Assembly: GCA_963752815.1 (NCBI GenBank)
Contig: CAVVZI010000019.1
Coordinates: 1-64,000, forward strand
DNA from: Sva-07 sp963752815
Lineage (GTDB): Bacteria; Actinomycetota; Acidimicrobiia; Acidimicrobiales; Ilumatobacteraceae
Length of the DNA: 64,000 bases
Direction: 5' to 3'
The notes below the pieces were generated by a model. That model was not told where the DNA came from and made no database searches. It worked only from the letters and a program-made list of their open reading frames with translations. The translations under genes were made by a program, and so were the position numbers. Below, one piece after another: positions 51,860 through 60,947 of the stretch. Each line of letters opens with the position of its first letter. Position 1 is the first letter of the stretch.

Positions 51860-52864
51860 ATGCCCGCGGCCGTCACCGTGCATGACGTCGGATGTCCCAA
51901 ATCGATGGTGTACGGCCCGTGTGGTGGGGTCCGCGCCGATCGACGGTGCGAGGTCGACGACCGCGTCTGTCCGTTCTGCCTCGACGCCTCGGTTCCCGTC
52001 TGGTCCGGTCCGCCCCGGACGCCTCGGGCGTTCGATCTGCCCACCATCGTGATCGACGTCCGACCCTCCGTCGACGACCCCGTCATGCTGCTGGAAACGG
52101 CGGCCCGACTCGCCAGCAGTGGGTACGGAGCGCTGCTCGGTGAGCATCTCGACGATCCGGCGCCGGAACGGCCACACATCGCGGCGGGGGTCGTCGCCGC
52201 CCAGGGTGTGGCGGTGGTGGCCACGATCACGCCCCGCGATCGGAGCGAGCCCGAGTGCAGCGCCGAGGTCGACGCGCTCGTCGCCGCGGGAGTTCGGGCG
52301 ATCCATTGCGTGACCGGCGACCATCCGGCGTGCCGCTTCGGCCCCGATCTCACCGCCACGTTCTCGATGGACGGAACCCGCCTCGCCGCGCTCGCCCGCA
52401 GCCGTGGCGCGTTCGTCACCGTTGCCGAGAGCCCGGCCAGCCCGCCCGTCGAGTGGCGGCCCGAACGGGTGCTGTCCAAGCAGCACGCCGGTGCCGACGC
52501 GGTCATCCTGAACCACGCCGGTTCGGTCGACGACCTGTGCCGGTTCGCGCGACGGTGCCGCGACGTCGGTGTCACGATGCCGCTGGTCGCCCCCGTTCCG
52601 GTGGTCACCGATCACCGTTCCGCGCATGCGTTGACACAGTTCCCCGGCCTGTGCCTCCCGCCCGGACTGCTCGACGCCGTGTTGCATGCTCCCGACCCAC
52701 ATCAGGCGGGAATCGATGCCGCCGTCGAGATCGGCCGGGCCCTGCTCGCCTCCGGTGAGTTCCGCCACCTGAACCTGTCGGGCTCGGCGTCGGGATCGGG
52801 CCTCGCCGAGCGAGCCGCGGTCATGACGGCAGTCGCGGAGTCGATCCAGGCGCCACCGGGCTGA
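51860..52864 (+). CDS. MTHFR-like protein with Cys-rich zinc-binding N-terminus
   Basis: A 334-residue protein. The first 50 residues hold a cysteine cluster, CPKSMVYGPCGGVRADRRCE and VCPFC, matching the metal-binding domain of the methylenetetrahydrofolate-reductase C-terminal family (PF12225). The remainder follows the MTHFR barrel: VVATITPRDRSEPECSAEVD, RAIHCVTGDHPACRFGP, and later SKQHAGADAVILNHAGSVDD. It may move one-carbon units to a corrinoid or cobalamin protein. ATG 51860 is the closest to the Cys cluster; ATG 51812 would add 16 residues. Divergent to a methyltransferase. Confidence 0.72.
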   Translation: MPAAVTVHDVGCPKSMVYGPCGGVRADRRCEVDDRVCPFCLDASVPVWSGPPRTPRAFDLPTIVIDVRPSVDDPVMLLETAARLASSGYGALLGEHLDDPAPERPHIAAGVVAAQGVAVVATITPRDRSEPECSAEVDALVAAGVRAIHCVTGDHPACRFGPDLTATFSMDGTRLAALARSRGAFVTVAESPASPPVEWRPERVLSKQHAGADAVILNHAGSVDDLCRFARRCRDVGVTMPLVAPVPVVTDHRSAHALTQFPGLCLPPGLLDAVLHAPDPHQAGIDAAVEIGRALLASGEFRHLNLSGSASGSGLAERAAVMTAVAESIQAPPG

Positions 52865-52877
52865 GTAGCGTGCGGCG

Positions 52878-53300
52878 ATGCCACGCCGCGCCGAGTCCTC
52901 CCGCACCATCGCCCGATGGGTGCTCGGTGGAGCGTTGCTGGTCGCCGGCACGGGTCACCTCACCACCCAACGACAGGAGTTCCAGGCGCAGGTGCCCGAA
53001 TGGATCCCGGTCGACGACGATGTGGTCGTGGTCGTGTCCGGGGTCGTCGAACTGATGCTGGGCGCCGCGCTGATCCTCGTGCGGCGTCAGCGCGTCGCCG
53101 TCGGCCTCGTGGTCGCAGGGTTCTTCGTCGCCGTCTTCCCCGGCAACATCGGCCAGTGGCGCGAGGGGACGGACGCGTTCGGCCTCGACAGCGACACCAA
53201 GCGATTCGTGCGGCTGCTGTTCCAGCCACTCCTCGTGGTGTGGGCGCTCTGGTCGACCGGCGCCACGACGTGGCTGGCGCGGCGCTGGCGAGCGAGATAA
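52878..53300 (+). CDS. DoxX-like integral membrane protein
   Basis: A 140-residue protein with four hydrophobic segments: RWVLGGALLVAGTGHL, VVVVVSGVVELMLGAALILV, VAVGLVVAGFFVAVFPGNIG and RLLFQPLLVVWALWSTGA. Pattern (HLxx near the first helix, FPxNI in the third) is the DoxX-family one. Function is not established; some relatives are respiratory or redox-associated. ATG 52878 starts 13 bp after the MTHFR-like gene, so the two may be cotranscribed. It is convergent with the molybdenum hydroxylase gene, with a strong terminator between. Confidence 0.78.
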   Translation: MPRRAESSRTIARWVLGGALLVAGTGHLTTQRQEFQAQVPEWIPVDDDVVVVVSGVVELMLGAALILVRRQRVAVGLVVAGFFVAVFPGNIGQWREGTDAFGLDSDTKRFVRLLFQPLLVVWALWSTGATTWLARRWRAR

Positions 53301-53306
53301 TCGTCA

Positions 53307-53340
53307 GGCGCGCGCCAGGGGTCGGGTCCGGGCGCGCGCC
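53307..53340. terminator. Bidirectional terminator hairpin
   Basis: GGCGCGCGCC occurs twice, at 53307-53316 and 53331-53340, and because the unit is self-complementary the copies form a 10-bp stem with a 14-base loop. It lies exactly between the stops of the convergent DoxX-like gene (53300) and the molybdenum hydroxylase (53346). Confidence 0.7.
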
Positions 53341-53345
53341 GGGTG

Positions 53346-55644
53346 TTAGCGGGCGTTCTGGATGGCCGCCCACACGCGCTCGGCGGTGCAGGGCATGTCG
53401 ATGTGGGTGACACCGAGGTGCGACACGGCGTCGACGACGGCGTTCTGGATCGCTGGTGTCGACCCGATCGTGCCCGACTCGCCGATGCCCTTCGCGCCGA
53501 GCGGGTTGCGCGGGCTGTCGGTCTGCGTGTTCGACGTCTCGAAGCTGCACAACTCGGCCGCCGACGGAATCGCGTAGTCGGCCAGGTTCGACGTGATCGG
53601 GTTGCCGTCCGCGTCGTAGGACACCTGCTCGTACAGCGCCTGCGCCGCACCCTGGGCGATCCCGCCGTGCTGCTGGCCGCGGACCAGCATCGGATTGAGG
53701 ATGCGTCCGCAGTCGTCGACGGCGATGTGGCGCAGCATCGTGACTGCGCCGGTCTCGATGTCGACCTCGACGACGGACACGTGCGCGCCGAACGGGAACG
53801 TCGAGTCGGTGCCGTCGAAGTCGAGTTCGTGGCGCAGCGCACCGGGCTCGAGGCCGTCGGGCAACTTCGCCGGGTCCTTCGACGCCGCCGCGAGTTCCAC
53901 CCAGGTGACGGCGTTGGCCGGCACGCCGGCGACCTGCAGACCGCCGTCGCCGACCACGATGTCGTCGGGGGAGGCCTCGAGCATGTTCGCCGCGATCTGC
54001 TTGGCGCGGTCGAGGACGCCTTCGGAGGCGACATGGATGGCGCTGCCCGCCGTCTGCAACGACCTCGACCCCAGCGTGCCCGATGCCTCGCGGCACCTTC
54101 GCGGTGTCGGAGTTGACGAGCGTGATCTTGTCCATCGGGATGCCGAGCACGTCGCTGGCCAACATCGCGAACGCGGTGCGGTGGCCCTGGCCGTGCACGC
54201 TCGTTCCCGCGAACACCGTGGCGGACCCGTCGTCGTTGACCTCGCACGCACCCCACTCGATGTGCAGGCCGACCGGTGCGGTGACCTCGACGTACGTCGA
54301 CACGCCGATGCCGAGCTGCTTCGCGTCGCCCGACGCCCGGCGCGCCGCCTGCTCCTCGCGCAGCGACTCGTAGCCCGCCGCCTCGAGCACCGCATCGAGC
54401 GCCTTTTCGTACTCGCCCGAGTCGTAGTTCCCTCCGGTGATCGTGGTGCGCGGGAACGTGCCTGGTTGCATGAAGTTGACGCGGCGGATCTCGGCCGGGT
54501 CGATGCCGATCTGGTCGGCGGCCACGTCGAGGACGCGTTCGATCAACTGGGTGGCCTCGGGGCGACCGGCACCGCGGTAGGCGCCGATGGTCGTGTTGTT
54601 CGTGAGCACCGTCTTGGCGTCGAAGCGGACCTTGGGCACCTCGTAGACACCCACCGACATCATCTGCGTCAGCATCGGCAGGATGGCGCCGATGGCCGGG
54701 TAGGCGCCCGCCGATGCCAGCACCTCGCAGTCGAGGCCGACGATCTTGCCGTCGTTGCCGACGCCCAGGCGGGCGGTCATCACATAGTCGCGGCCGTGGA
54801 CCAACGACACCATGTCCTCCGAGCGGCCCTCGGCCCACTTGACGGGCTTGCCGAGCGTGAGCGCGGCCTTGCCGGCGATGAGGTGCTCGATGTACGCCGC
54901 GGCCTTCGGCCCGAATCCACCGCCCACCCACGGGCACGCGATGCGCAGCTTCTCGGGCTCGAGACCGAGCATCGGGGCGTACCCGGCGTGGATCGTGTGC
55001 GGCGCCTGGTGCGACACCCACATCGTGAGCCCGCCGTCCTCGGGAATGCAGACGATCCCGTTGTTCTCCATCGGGACACCGGCGAGACGTTGACTGACCA
55101 TCGTGACCTCGGCCACGGCGTCGGCACCCTCGCACGGGTCGCCGCCCTCCTTGCCGAACTCGGTGGCGAAGCACACATTCGAGCCGGTGTCGGGGAACAG
55201 GAGCGACGCGTCGGCGGCGAGCCCGGCGGCCGCCGTCATCACGACCGGCAGGGCGTCGATGTCGGCGAACACCTGCTCGGCGGCGTCATTGGCCTGCGCC
55301 TGTGATTCGGCGACCACGGCTGCGATCACGTCGCCGACGAAGCGCACCCGCTCGCCGGCGAAGATCGGCCGGTTGTAGTCGGGCGGCAACATCGGAAAGC
55401 CCTGCATCGCCGGCATCCCCAGGTCGTTGCCGGCGTGGTACACCGCGACGACACCGGGCATCGATTCGGCCTCGCCGAGTTCGACCGAGTTGATCGTGCC
55501 GTGGGCGACCGGCGAGCGAACGAGCGCGACGTACAGCATTCCCGTCTCGACGAGGTCGTCGACGTACTTGCCATCCCCGGTGAGCAATGTCGGATCCTCC
55601 AGTCGGAGCACCTCGTTGCCCAAGATCGAACCAGCACCAGCCAT
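53346..55644 (-). pseudogene. Xanthine-dehydrogenase family Mo-binding (large) subunit, one frameshift
   Basis: A CoxL/XdhB-like molybdopterin subunit of about 765 residues if repaired. The first frame holds GSILGNEVLRLEDPTLLTGD, PWVGGGFGPKAAAYIEHLIA and GAYRGAGRPEATQLIERVLD (an AYRGAGR active-site loop, unlike the AYRCSFR of form I CO dehydrogenase). The second, from about 54080, holds LGSRSLQTAGSAIHVASEG and the Glu-containing GAKGIGESGTIGSTPAIQNA. One extra C in a CCC run at 54079-54081 explains the break. An AAGGGG site supports ATG 55644. The FAD and iron-sulfur subunit genes expected next to it are absent, so its partners are encoded elsewhere or it is a relic. Confidence 0.8.
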
Positions 55645-55726
55645 GTGACACATCCCCTTCAGTTCGTTTCCCCGGAGCGTCACCTTAGAACGTCGTACAC
55701 GTCGTCAGGACCAGCGGACACGCCGG

Positions 55727-57079
55727 TCACGCGTCGGCGTCGTACACCCTGTCGTACGCCCGGTCGGGCACGCCGGCGCCGAAGTGGCCGAGGGCCCGGT
55801 CGAGGGCGCGGTCGAGCAGCCACGCCGGTGCGACGACCATCGCGATCACGGGAACGAGCCGGTAGTCGCCGACGAGCTCGGGGATCAGGAAGATCGCCCC
55901 GACCGGCGAGCGGAGGCCGACCGTGAACCCGACCGCCATCGCCGCAACCATGCCGTTCCACGGATGGCTGACGTCGAGGCCCAGACCGTCGACGGCCAAC
56001 AGGGTCAGCAGGCCGAATCCGGCCGACACCGTGATCGTCGGTGTCAGGACGCCGCCCGGTGCGCCGGCGCCCAGCGCCGACGTGGTGCCGATCAACTTGC
56101 CGACCGACAGCGCCAGCGCGAGAGCGACCGTCGACGAGATGGACGCGCCACGGAGGGCGTCCATGCCGTTGCCGGCGGCGAAGGGATAGATCGCCACACA
56201 GCCGCCGGCGATCACGCTCATGATGGCGATCACCAGCCACGGTCGAGCACCGGTGCGCCGGATGATCGCCCGGATGGTGATGTGGGTGCGCATCGCCAGC
56301 AGCAGCCGAGCGGTGAGCGCCGCAGGGACGAGGACCACGAGGCCGAGGCGGAGGACCGACCACCGCGAGCCCTGGATCGGCGGGAAGATCGCTTGCCCCC
56401 CGAGCCATGTCGCGGCGACGAGATGACCGCCGATCGCCCCGAGGATGACGAACCACAACGCGCGACGGCTGCGGCGGACGCCGAGGTGCTCCTCGACGTA
56501 GACGAACGCGGCGATCGGCGCGTGGTAGGCGCCGGCGAACGCCGCGGCGATCCCGGCCGCGGCCAACGTGTCGCCGCGCCCGCGTGCCCGTCGGCCGGCG
56601 ATCGTGCCGAATGCGCCACCCGCCTCGATGATCGCCGACTCGCGTCCGATCGACACGAGTGCCGACGACACCACCCACGTCGCGGCCGCGCGCCAGGCCG
56701 TGGCCCTGACCGAGATGCGGCGCTCCTCGCCGCGCGCCGACGCGGCGAACGCCTCGACGCCCGTGCGGCCCGAAAATCGTCGCTCGACGAACCAGCCGAC
56801 GGTCGCCGCCAACGCGACGGTCGTCGCCACCAGCGCGAACACGACGAGCCGCGGGAGTCGGCTGGCGGCGCCGGTCGTGGTCGAAGCGTCGGAGTACAGC
56901 TCGACCGCCCAGTGCAGCGAGTCGCGGTAGTAGTGGGCGAACATCGCCGCCGCGGTGACCACGGCGACCAGGAGGACGGCACTGACGACCGCGGGACGGT
57001 CCGGCCGGACGTCGTATCCCGAGGTCGGCACGGTGGCGCCGTCGGCTCCGTCCCGTTGAGCCGGCTCCACCGGATCCAC
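55727..57079 (-). CDS. ClC-type chloride channel/transporter
   Basis: A 450-residue ClC protein with 10-12 hydrophobic segments. Selectivity signatures are GRESAIIEAGGAFGTIA (the GREGPxVQ counterpart), YHAPIAAFVYVEEHLGVR and ALGAGAPGGVLTPTITVS (GxxxPGGxFxP). The gating Glu sits in GRES. It exchanges chloride for protons or conducts it. ATG 57079 begins with a hydrophilic, acidic leader. Just upstream lies a direct repeat of CTCACGTCCG (57106-57115 and 57117-57126, 11-bp period), possibly regulatory. It overlaps no neighbour and is 53 bp from the next gene's 3' end. Confidence 0.88.
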   Translation of the reverse strand: MDPVEPAQRDGADGATVPTSGYDVRPDRPAVVSAVLLVAVVTAAAMFAHYYRDSLHWAVELYSDASTTTGAASRLPRLVVFALVATTVALAATVGWFVERRFSGRTGVEAFAASARGEERRISVRATAWRAAATWVVSSALVSIGRESAIIEAGGAFGTIAGRRARGRGDTLAAAGIAAAFAGAYHAPIAAFVYVEEHLGVRRSRRALWFVILGAIGGHLVAATWLGGQAIFPPIQGSRWSVLRLGLVVLVPAALTARLLLAMRTHITIRAIIRRTGARPWLVIAIMSVIAGGCVAIYPFAAGNGMDALRGASISSTVALALALSVGKLIGTTSALGAGAPGGVLTPTITVSAGFGLLTLLAVDGLGLDVSHPWNGMVAAMAVGFTVGLRSPVGAIFLIPELVGDYRLVPVIAMVVAPAWLLDRALDRALGHFGAGVPDRAYDRVYDADA

Positions 57080-57132
57080 CCTAGGCGTCCTGTCCGGGCG
57101 TCGGGCTCACGTCCGACTCACGTCCGGAGTAG

Positions 57133-58393
57133 TCAGCGCTCGGGCCACCCCGGGGCATACGTGCTGGTCGGCTCGATCGGGCCCTTGTCGGCGTGCCGGC
57201 GGAGTTCGAGCTTGCCGAGCTGGTTGCGGTGGACCTCGTCGGGACCGTCGGCGAGGCGGAGGAGGCGGGCGGTCGCGTACATCGCGGCGAGCCCGTAGTC
57301 GTTGTTCGTGCCGGCGCCGCCGAAGGCCTGGATCGCCCAGTCGACCACCTGGCACGCCATGTTCGGGGCGGCGATCTTGATCATCGCGATCTCGCGGCGC
57401 GCCTCCTTGTTGCCGACCGTGTCCATCAGGTGCGCGGTCTTCAGCGTCAGCAGCCGCGTCTGCTCGATGGCGATGCGGGCGTTGGCGATGCGTTCGAGGG
57501 TGACTCCCTGCTCGGCGACGGGTCGACCGAACGCCACCCGGTGCTGCGTGCGTCGACACATCATCTCCAAGGCACGTTCGGCCAGCCCGACGAGCCGCAT
57601 GCAGTGGTGGATGCGGCCGGGGCCGAGCCGGCCCTGGGCGATCTCGAATCCGCGCCCCTCGCCGAGGAGGATGTTGGCGACCGGAACCCGGACGTCGGTG
57701 AACTGGACCTCCGACGCCCGGTCGGGCATCCCGTAGAAGTTGAACACCGGAAGCGGGTCGGATCACGTCGACACCGGGCGTGTCCTTCGGGACGAGGATC
57801 ATCGACTGCTGGCGGTGGCGGTCGGTGTCGTCCGGATCGGACTTGCCCATGAAGATGATGATCTCGCAGCGCGGATGGGTGGCGTTCGTCGTGTACCACT
57901 TCCGGCCGTTGATCACGTACTCGTCGCCGTCACGGACGATCGAGCTCTCGATGTTGGTCGCGTCGCTCGAGGCGACCGCCGGCTCGGTCATCGCGAACGC
58001 CGACCGGATCTCGCCCGCCAGCAGCGGCGACAACCATCGTTCCTGCTGCTCGGGTGTGCCGTAGCGCGCGAGCACTTCCATGTTGCCGGTGTCCGGGGCG
58101 GCGCAGTTGAAGACCTCGGGCGCGAGGTGGGAACGGCCCATGACCTCGCACAGCGGCGCGTACTCCAGGTTCGTCAGCCCGGCACCATGCTCGCTTGCGG
58201 GGAGGAACAGATTCCAGAGCCCTGCCTGGCGGGCGAGCGGCTTGAGTTCCTCGACGACGGGCCAGACCGCCCACGGGCCCAACTCCATCGACTCGCCGAA
58301 GAACCGCGACTCGTTCGGGTACACGTGCTCGTCCATGAACGCTTCGAGCCGCTGGCGCAGCTCGCGTGTGCGTTCGTTCTCGTCGAAGTTCAT
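57133..58393 (-). pseudogene. Acyl-CoA dehydrogenase family protein, one frameshift
   Basis: About 419 residues if repaired. The first frame carries FNFDENERTRELRQRLEA-like start (MNFDENERTRELRQRLEA), FAMTEPAVASSDATNIESS and FMGKSDPDDTDRHRQQSMIL; the second, from about 57757, carries VFNFYGMPDRASEVQFTDVR, CMRLVGLAERALEMMCRRT and FGGAGTNNDYGLAAMYATA. At the joint IRPLPVFNFYGM is expected; removing one G from GGG (57755-57757) repairs it. It overlaps the GntR stop by ATGA and lies 5' of it on the minus strand. It belongs to the GntR/ligase/transporter block. Confidence 0.78.
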
Positions 58394-59142
58394 CGGTGCT
58401 CCTCGTCGTTCGTCATCACGGCCCCCGGGTCCAGCGGCTGGCCGGCCATCGCCGGCTCCGCCGGTGCACCGGTCCGGAGCCGTTCGATCCAGCGACGGCG
58501 CCGCTCGATCTGCACGACCGAGATGGACTTCGCCATGTCGCTGTCGCCGCGCTCGAGAGCATCGAGCAACATCCGTTGATGGGTCAGCGCGATGTCGCGC
58601 CTCGAGGGTTCGGCGCTGAGCCACGCCCGACGCACGTTCTCACCACGCATCTGGAGGGCGCGGAGGATCGAGCTGAGGGTCTCGTTCCCGGTGGCGTCGT
58701 ACACCAACGAACCGAACCGGTCGTGCAGCCGGGCGATCTCGTCGGGATCGGTGGCCTGGTCGAGCAGATCGATCACCGCGTGCATCTCCGTCAGTTGTTC
58801 GACCGTCACGCGTTGCGCGGCGAGCGCCGCCGCGGGTGGTTGCAGCAGTTGGCGGACCTCGACGACCTCGTCCAGATCCTTCGTCTGGATCAGTTCCAAC
58901 GCGAACACCATGCCCGACAGCAACTCGCTGGGAGCCAGGCTGGTCACGTAGGTGCCGTCCCCGCGGCGGACGTCGAGCACGTTGATCTGGGAGAGCGCCC
59001 GTACCGCCTCGCGCAGCGAACCTCGCGACACGCCGAGCCGGTCGGCCAACTCCTGTTCGGGCGGCAACCGTTGACCGGGCGCGAGGTCGCCCGAGCGGAT
59101 CATCGCCCGGATGCTCTCGATCGCCTTCGAGGTGACGCTCAC
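58390..59142 (-). CDS. GntR/FadR-family regulator
   Basis: A 250-residue regulator. HTH: AIESIRAMIRSGDLAPGQRL, PPEQELADRLGVSRGSLREA; wing RRGDGTYV; then an FCD ligand domain of the FadR type (VVEVRQLLQPPAAALAAQRV; RLHDRFGSLVYDATGNETLS). GGAGG spaced six bases favours GTG 59142 (a GTG at 59145 is next to it). It overlaps the downstream acyl-CoA dehydrogenase by ATGA and is divergent from the acyl-CoA synthetase at 59314. An 11-bp palindrome in that gap, repeated before the binding-protein gene, is its likely operator. Confidence 0.9.
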   Translation of the reverse strand: MSVTSKAIESIRAMIRSGDLAPGQRLPPEQELADRLGVSRGSLREAVRALSQINVLDVRRGDGTYVTSLAPSELLSGMVFALELIQTKDLDEVVEVRQLLQPPAAALAAQRVTVEQLTEMHAVIDLLDQATDPDEIARLHDRFGSLVYDATGNETLSSILRALQMRGENVRRAWLSAEPSRRDIALTHQRMLLDALERGDSDMAKSISVVQIERRRRWIERLRTGAPAEPAMAGQPLDPGAVMTNDEEHR

Positions 59143-59283
59143 CACAAACCTCCAATGTCTAGGGGACAGCCCGAACGGAAGGCCGGCACACCGTCGCCGG
59201 CCCCCGAGGACGGGAGGCCCATCGTTCACCAACTCCCGAGTTCGCAGTACGCAGGCATCGGCCGCCGCGCCGGCACGCCAAAA

Positions 59284-59294
59284 CATCGGATGTC
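59284..59294. promoter_or_regulatory. ACATCGGATGT palindrome (candidate GntR operator), copy 1
   Basis: ACATCGGATGT at 59284-59294 lies between the GntR gene and the ligase, 19 bp before the ligase's GTG, overlapping where its -35 region should be. The identical sequence occurs in the same orientation relative to the downstream gene before the ABC binding-protein gene at 62407. The remaining 120 bp of this gap contain no gene. Confidence 0.65.
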
Positions 59295-59313
59295 TGCAAA
59301 CTAGTCTGGCACG

Positions 59314-60888
59314 GTGAACTCGCTGCTCCACGACCAGCCGCTGCTTCCTCACCTGATCATCCGCAGCCTCGACGCGCACGACGACGCACCCTGTATCCAT
59401 CTGGCCGGACGGGTCGCGTCGTATGGCGAGATCCGACGACGGACGAGTCAGCTGATCCAGGCGCAACGGGCTCGCGGCGTGACCCGCGGGACACGCCTCG
59501 CCGTGCTGTCGAAGAACCGGCCCGAGGTGCTCACGAATCTGACGGCGTCGCTGATCAACGGCTGCGTGTTGACGCCGCTCCACCCGATGGGCTCGTTGTC
59601 CGACCATGCGTACGTGATCGGCGATGCCGAGATCGAATGTCTCGTGTTCGACACCGACAACTTCACCGCTCGTGCGGCGGAGCTCAAGGCCCAGTACCCG
59701 AACCTCACGCTGCTCGGCTTCGGACCCAACGACGCGGGCGACGACTACATGGCGCTCGCCGACCAGTTCGATCCGGCGCCCCTCGTCGCGCCCGACGTCG
59801 GGCTCGACGATCTGTGCACCGTCGTCTACACCGGCGGCACCACCGGCCGGCCCAAGGGCGTGCTGATGACCCATCGCGTCTGGCAGGCGATGACGTGGAT
59901 CCAGATGGCCGAATGGGAATTCCCCGACGACCTGCGGATCGCGATCGCGACGCCGCTGTCGCATGCGGCGATGTCGCTCGTGGCGCCCGTGCTGCTGTCG
60001 GGCGGTGCGTTCTACGTGATGGAGGCCTTCGACCCGGACGGGTTCTTCGACCTCGTCGAGGAGCATCGCATCACGGCGACGCTGATCGTCCCGGTGATGT
60101 TGTACGCGCTGCAGGGTCACCCGCGGTACGAGACCGCCGACATGTCGTCGATGGAGACCATCTTCTACGGGGCGTCGCCGATGAGCCCGGCCAAACTCGC
60201 GCAGGCGATCGAGCACTGGGGTCCGATCTTCTTCCAGTTCTTCGGGCAGACCGAGGCGCCGATGGTGATCACCCATCTGAAGAAGGGCGAGCACGACGTC
60301 GCCCATCCCGAACGCCTCGCGTCCTGTGGGCGTCCCGTGCCGTGGATGCACGTGGCCCTGCTCGACAGCGACAACCGGCCGGTCGGTCCGGACGAGTCGG
60401 GTGAGATCTGCACCCGAGGTCCGTTGGTGATGACCGGCTACAAGGATCTGCCCGACGAGACCGCGGAGGCGCTGGCGGGGGACTGGTTGCACACCGGTGA
60501 CGTCGGCCGCTTCGACGACGACGGCTACCTCTACATCGTCGACCGCACCAAGGACATGGTGATCACCGGCGGCTTCAACGTGTTCCCCCGCGAGGTCGAA
60601 GACGTGATCTCGACCCATCCTGCGGTCAGCATGGTGATGGTCATCGGTGTCCCCGACGACAAGTGGGGCGAAGCGGTGAAGGCGGTCGTCGTGCTGCAGC
60701 CCGGTCACGAACCCTCCGATGCGCTCACCCACGAACTGCAACAGCTGGTGAAGGACGTCAAGGGTTCGCAGCAGTCGCCGAAGTCCGTCGACTTCGTCGA
60801 CGCGCTCCCGCTCACACCGGTCGGCAAACCCGACAAGAAAGCGGTGCGGGCGAGGTACTGGGACGACGCCGACCGAGCGGTGTCGTAA
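59314..60888 (+). CDS. AMP-dependent acyl-CoA synthetase
   Basis: A 524-residue ligase. Motifs: VVYTGGTTGRPKGVLMTHRV (phosphate loop), FFGQTEAPMVITHLKKGEHD, GDWLHTGDVGRFDDDGYLYI, VDRTKDMVITGGFNVFPREV and LPLTPVGKPDKKAVRAR with the lid Lys. It couples a carboxylic acid to CoA. GTG 59314 follows an 11-bp palindrome and leaderless-like promoter. Convergent with the binding-protein gene through a 14-bp terminator stem. With the GntR, acyl-CoA dehydrogenase and transporter it forms an apparent uptake-and-activation set; the acid is unknown. Confidence 0.92.
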   Translation: MNSLLHDQPLLPHLIIRSLDAHDDAPCIHLAGRVASYGEIRRRTSQLIQAQRARGVTRGTRLAVLSKNRPEVLTNLTASLINGCVLTPLHPMGSLSDHAYVIGDAEIECLVFDTDNFTARAAELKAQYPNLTLLGFGPNDAGDDYMALADQFDPAPLVAPDVGLDDLCTVVYTGGTTGRPKGVLMTHRVWQAMTWIQMAEWEFPDDLRIAIATPLSHAAMSLVAPVLLSGGAFYVMEAFDPDGFFDLVEEHRITATLIVPVMLYALQGHPRYETADMSSMETIFYGASPMSPAKLAQAIEHWGPIFFQFFGQTEAPMVITHLKKGEHDVAHPERLASCGRPVPWMHVALLDSDNRPVGPDESGEICTRGPLVMTGYKDLPDETAEALAGDWLHTGDVGRFDDDGYLYIVDRTKDMVITGGFNVFPREVEDVISTHPAVSMVMVIGVPDDKWGEAVKAVVVLQPGHEPSDALTHELQQLVKDVKGSQQSPKSVDFVDALPLTPVGKPDKKAVRARYWDDADRAVS

Positions 60889-60899
60889 GGACGATCGAG

Positions 60900-60933
60900 C
60901 CGATCGGGCCGGCGATGAAGCCGGCCCGATCGG
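60900..60933. terminator. Bidirectional rho-independent-like terminator
   Basis: CCGATCGGGCCGGC at 60900-60913 is perfectly complementary to 60920-60933, giving a 14-bp stem with a 6-base loop. It sits centrally between the convergent ligase (stop 60888) and binding-protein (stop 60948) genes. The clearest terminator in the window. Confidence 0.85.
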
Positions 60934-60947
60934 CGCAACGTGTTCGA

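Noticed and set aside
53346..55644. Carbon monoxide dehydrogenase large subunit (form I coxL).
   Set aside because: The active-site loop is AYRGAGR rather than AYRCSFR, and coxM/coxS are missing; only the broader family can be claimed.
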